A stretch of DNA of 32,744 nt from a virus. The DNA lies in IMG/VR virus record IMGVR_UViG_3300010354_006898, positions 1-32,744 of that record; one strand, 5' to 3'. Positions within the stretch are counted from its first letter, which is position 1; every line of letters begins with the position of its first letter. The position numbers and the translations under genes were made by a program. The notes beneath the pieces are model-generated. The model was not told the origin of the DNA. It worked only from the letters and a program-made list of their open reading frames with translations, and searched no databases. Below, piece after piece: positions 31,901 to 32,744 of this stretch.

Positions 31901-32708
31901 TGGTATTGGAGGTCTTCTTGGAGCAGGTTATGGGTTATATCAAAATGCAGGAACATTATTTGGTGGAGATAAACAGCAACAACAAAAGCCACAACAGGCA
32001 ATGGCACAACAGGCAGCCAGTATGTCAAGACAATCTGCGGAAGAATTGAAAAAATTAAATGAACAAATGCAACTTCTCGGTGGTGATAGAACATGGCAGG
32101 CATCAAAAGCCGTGAATCAAGTTGCAAAATCAACAACAGCTTTAAGTGATGCATTTAGTTATTTCTATAAATCAGGTGCCCATTTAACATTCAGTTATGT
32201 TGTTAAAACATTTGATTCAGTAAACAATTCAAAGATATATTCTTTTGCTAGTGGTATAACAAGCGTATCAAACAGCATTGGTGATTTAAGTAAAAAACTA
32301 TCAAAGTTAGATGTTGCTAAGTTAGAAAGGGTTTCACAAATAACAAATCCTGGAATAATGTCTACAATTACTGGCGCTGCTGGATCTTTATTTGGTAGTG
32401 TAAAATCATTCTTTGGATTTGGTGGAAGCAGTGCACAGCAAACATCAACCGTTCCATCATCAACAACAACGGTAGGTGCGAACAAAAATGCAGGATCAAA
32501 CGTTTCACAAACATCATCGGGTGTATCAGTTAATGTAAACACGGTTGCATTAGAACAAAAAATAGATAAGTTAATAGGAATTATTGGACAAATGGCATCA
32601 CAACCTACATACATAAAGATAGGAGATAGAACCGTTGAAGCAATAAGTAGCGAAATAGATTTTAAGAAAAATAAAGAAGTAGGACTTCAAAGATATGGTA
32701 GTATCTAA
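28944..32708 (+). CDS. Tape-measure protein
   Basis: The 1254-residue product is the largest gene in the window and follows the tube, sheath and assembly genes. The first 280 or so residues are a charged coiled coil. Hydrophobic segments follow at about 290-312 (IVGWIAAVPLGAFLMNKMG) and 332-362 (GFAMALPFMALGGIFSLLV). A long helical middle runs to about 760. A Gly/Ala-rich hydrophobic stretch at about 925-1010 (SSALSGAMLGGTIGSIVPGV) is typical of tape-measure C-terminal regions. The end contains a helical LEQKIDKLIGIIGQMAS and the phrase IKIGDRTVEAISSEID. Such proteins set tail length and are delivered into the envelope. ATG 28944 (GGTG at 28933-28936, 7-base spacer) is preferred over the in-frame TTG at 28941. 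No peptidoglycan hydrolase motif is seen. Confidence 0.85.
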   Translation: MAKKRSEGSSTNIIQLKKLLADLEKSILATKKQIVAEDKKSADYLEKMAKLDAIRSKNRNEYYRIRRQIDQIEKESQKRAEKELKVREDLAKQIKDENKELDKIAKKEEAKLKRAAERQKLREKELSFEREIGELQEKSAILMRSVNSDIQKKADKLKISGQFVTQIADKTDEIKKLFKGTAEETKAFEKTLKYTNDNASKIDRLSGKILENMENMKKKGYQLIDTYEIERDLKEQSARLDLNASKMGAERYMFQKKMIDAQSKEFEKLKQVNQKMAEKSKQAKETRENIVGWIAAVPLGAFLMNKMGLGKIITGTKTVKETIKDWGTALKGFAMALPFMALGGIFSLLVTVMKKLVGIVIELDQDISDLSKQFAISRDRSEKLFSSLGKMALRMRVVGVNTKELAKTLEDLTEEYGTNLDRLERASIRNGMLQNISLLREKWQLTNEQALNFYQNSKIMGVGMDKLAQASMLVNKNVLNSREALKAVANVPKTIAMGFKGAIKELAAFAGAAKVMGIDLKTFHDAIKAQLDIESGLENQFTTEVLTGVHMQEMDAYRYAIDMRQTDKAFGLQMQMYQRIIDKYGSKLEKNNLTQTGLDAFVKLFNVSEDEFVSQIARFGELQDQFGKGSLKAIQKMQESNKKLVGKGGAAGFILGETKAKEGASITERFSDDMEKMKIELKDKLFPVIDKLHSMYDELMPKVRTIVSTMAESLPGIVETVVKLLGIAEKIANVVLALFQPVLQLMEWMGIIVEKDEKQADGTTKKVKTLNAEWFNMWNILGTIGLYFGAKGLLTWGIKKTGEALGEMLKKGWTGFKDWVKGSKQATEAVDDVKQSISGDNTKKTGKKNLSRKERRQLRRSGKTGNNIAKEVLEEVDVTKTKKPGMFSRMKTKLTPKPGGGMMKNFGKKLLNPKNLLKNVSKGGIVGLVGGLVADATLGIAKDQAEQAGNYKTAAGLDVGSSALSGAMLGGTIGSIVPGVGTAIGAGIGGLLGAGYGLYQNAGTLFGGDKQQQQKPQQAMAQQAASMSRQSAEELKKLNEQMQLLGGDRTWQASKAVNQVAKSTTALSDAFSYFYKSGAHLTFSYVVKTFDSVNNSKIYSFASGITSVSNSIGDLSKKLSKLDVAKLERVSQITNPGIMSTITGAAGSLFGSVKSFFGFGGSSAQQTSTVPSSTTTVGANKNAGSNVSQTSSGVSVNVNTVALEQKIDKLIGIIGQMASQPTYIKIGDRTVEAISSEIDFKKNKEVGLQRYGSI

Positions 32709-32715
32709 ACATATC

Positions 32716-32725
32716 CATATTTATA
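32716..32725 (+). promoter_or_regulatory. ATATTTAT motif copy 13 (putative phage promoter of the next gene)
   Basis: CATATTTATA follows the tape-measure stop by 7 bases; AGGAAATAATAGGAAAAAAT, with Shine-Dalgarno-like AGGA, runs to the window end. The gene it serves starts beyond the window. Confidence 0.58.
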
Positions 32726-32744
32726 GGAAATAATAGGAAAAAAT

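Noticed and set aside
1-32744. Classical T4 late promoters (TATAAATA on the + strand)
   Set aside because: I found none in the intergenic regions; the recurring element is the reverse-complement form, so calling the sites standard T4 late promoters would be wrong.
1-32744. Anti-phage defence, counter-defence, retron, tRNA or insertion element
   Set aside because: I searched for reverse transcriptase, nuclease, methylase, toxin-antitoxin, transposase and cloverleaf patterns and saw nothing convincing; the only accessory-type enzymes are the nucleotidyltransferase, glycosyltransferase and dehydratase.

Overview
This window is a stretch of a large, AT-rich, T4-like (contractile-tailed) bacteriophage genome. 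All recognisable genes lie on the + strand and are tightly packed. The large terminase, portal, prohead protease, major capsid protein, PhoH, neck, sheath, tail tube and tape-measure genes appear in the order typical of the distant ('far') T4 relatives common in aquatic samples. No integrase, tRNA, CRISPR, insertion sequence or host housekeeping cluster is visible. The host cannot be read directly. Shine-Dalgarno-like sites (GGAG or AGGTT before many starts) argue against a host such as Bacteroidetes that rarely uses them, and the spanin-like pair and LPS-type glycosyltransferase suggest a Gram-negative.

Layout. 1-3529: adhesion/tail-fibre region, with a truncated collagen-like fibre, a seven-bladed RCC1 protein, a TPR/GT9-like glycosyltransferase and a tail assembly chaperone-like protein. 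3531-8788: a nucleotidyltransferase, then a likely lysis region (two-helix membrane protein, a multidomain M15 peptidase, two spanin-like proteins) interspersed with two small basic proteins. 8785-18438: packaging and head module, with terminase, portal, three conserved small or unknown head-module proteins, protease gp21, a DUF3008-type protein, a bS21-like ribosomal protein, an acidic scaffold and the major capsid protein. 18551-20663: a hydrophobic protein, a membrane-anchored GAF-like protein and PhoH. 20664-26682: neck (gp13, gp14), sheath stabiliser (gp15), a coiled-coil protein, sheath (gp18) and tube (gp19). 26783-32708: a dTDP-glucose 4,6-dehydratase-like enzyme inside the tail module, a PF12322-type baseplate/tail-assembly protein overlapping a small gene, and the tape-measure protein.

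Most striking signals. (1) A short directional motif, ATATTTAT(A/T), sits in 13 intergenic or leader positions, usually 38-53 bases before a start codon, and five times at or just after a hairpin terminator. It is the reverse complement of the classical T4 late promoter core TATAAATA, yet always faces along the genes. It is probably this phage's late promoter in an unusual form. (2) A run of seven T's at the end of the PF12322-type gene, where a second ORF overlaps in the +1 frame just before the tape measure, looks like a possible programmed frameshift of the kind known for tail assembly chaperones. (3) A bS21 homologue is embedded among head genes. (4) Sugar-nucleotide and glycosyltransferase genes are embedded among structural genes. 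No complete new defence or counter-defence system was recognised.

All identifications are by reading motifs, gene order and family resemblance from memory; no database search was run.
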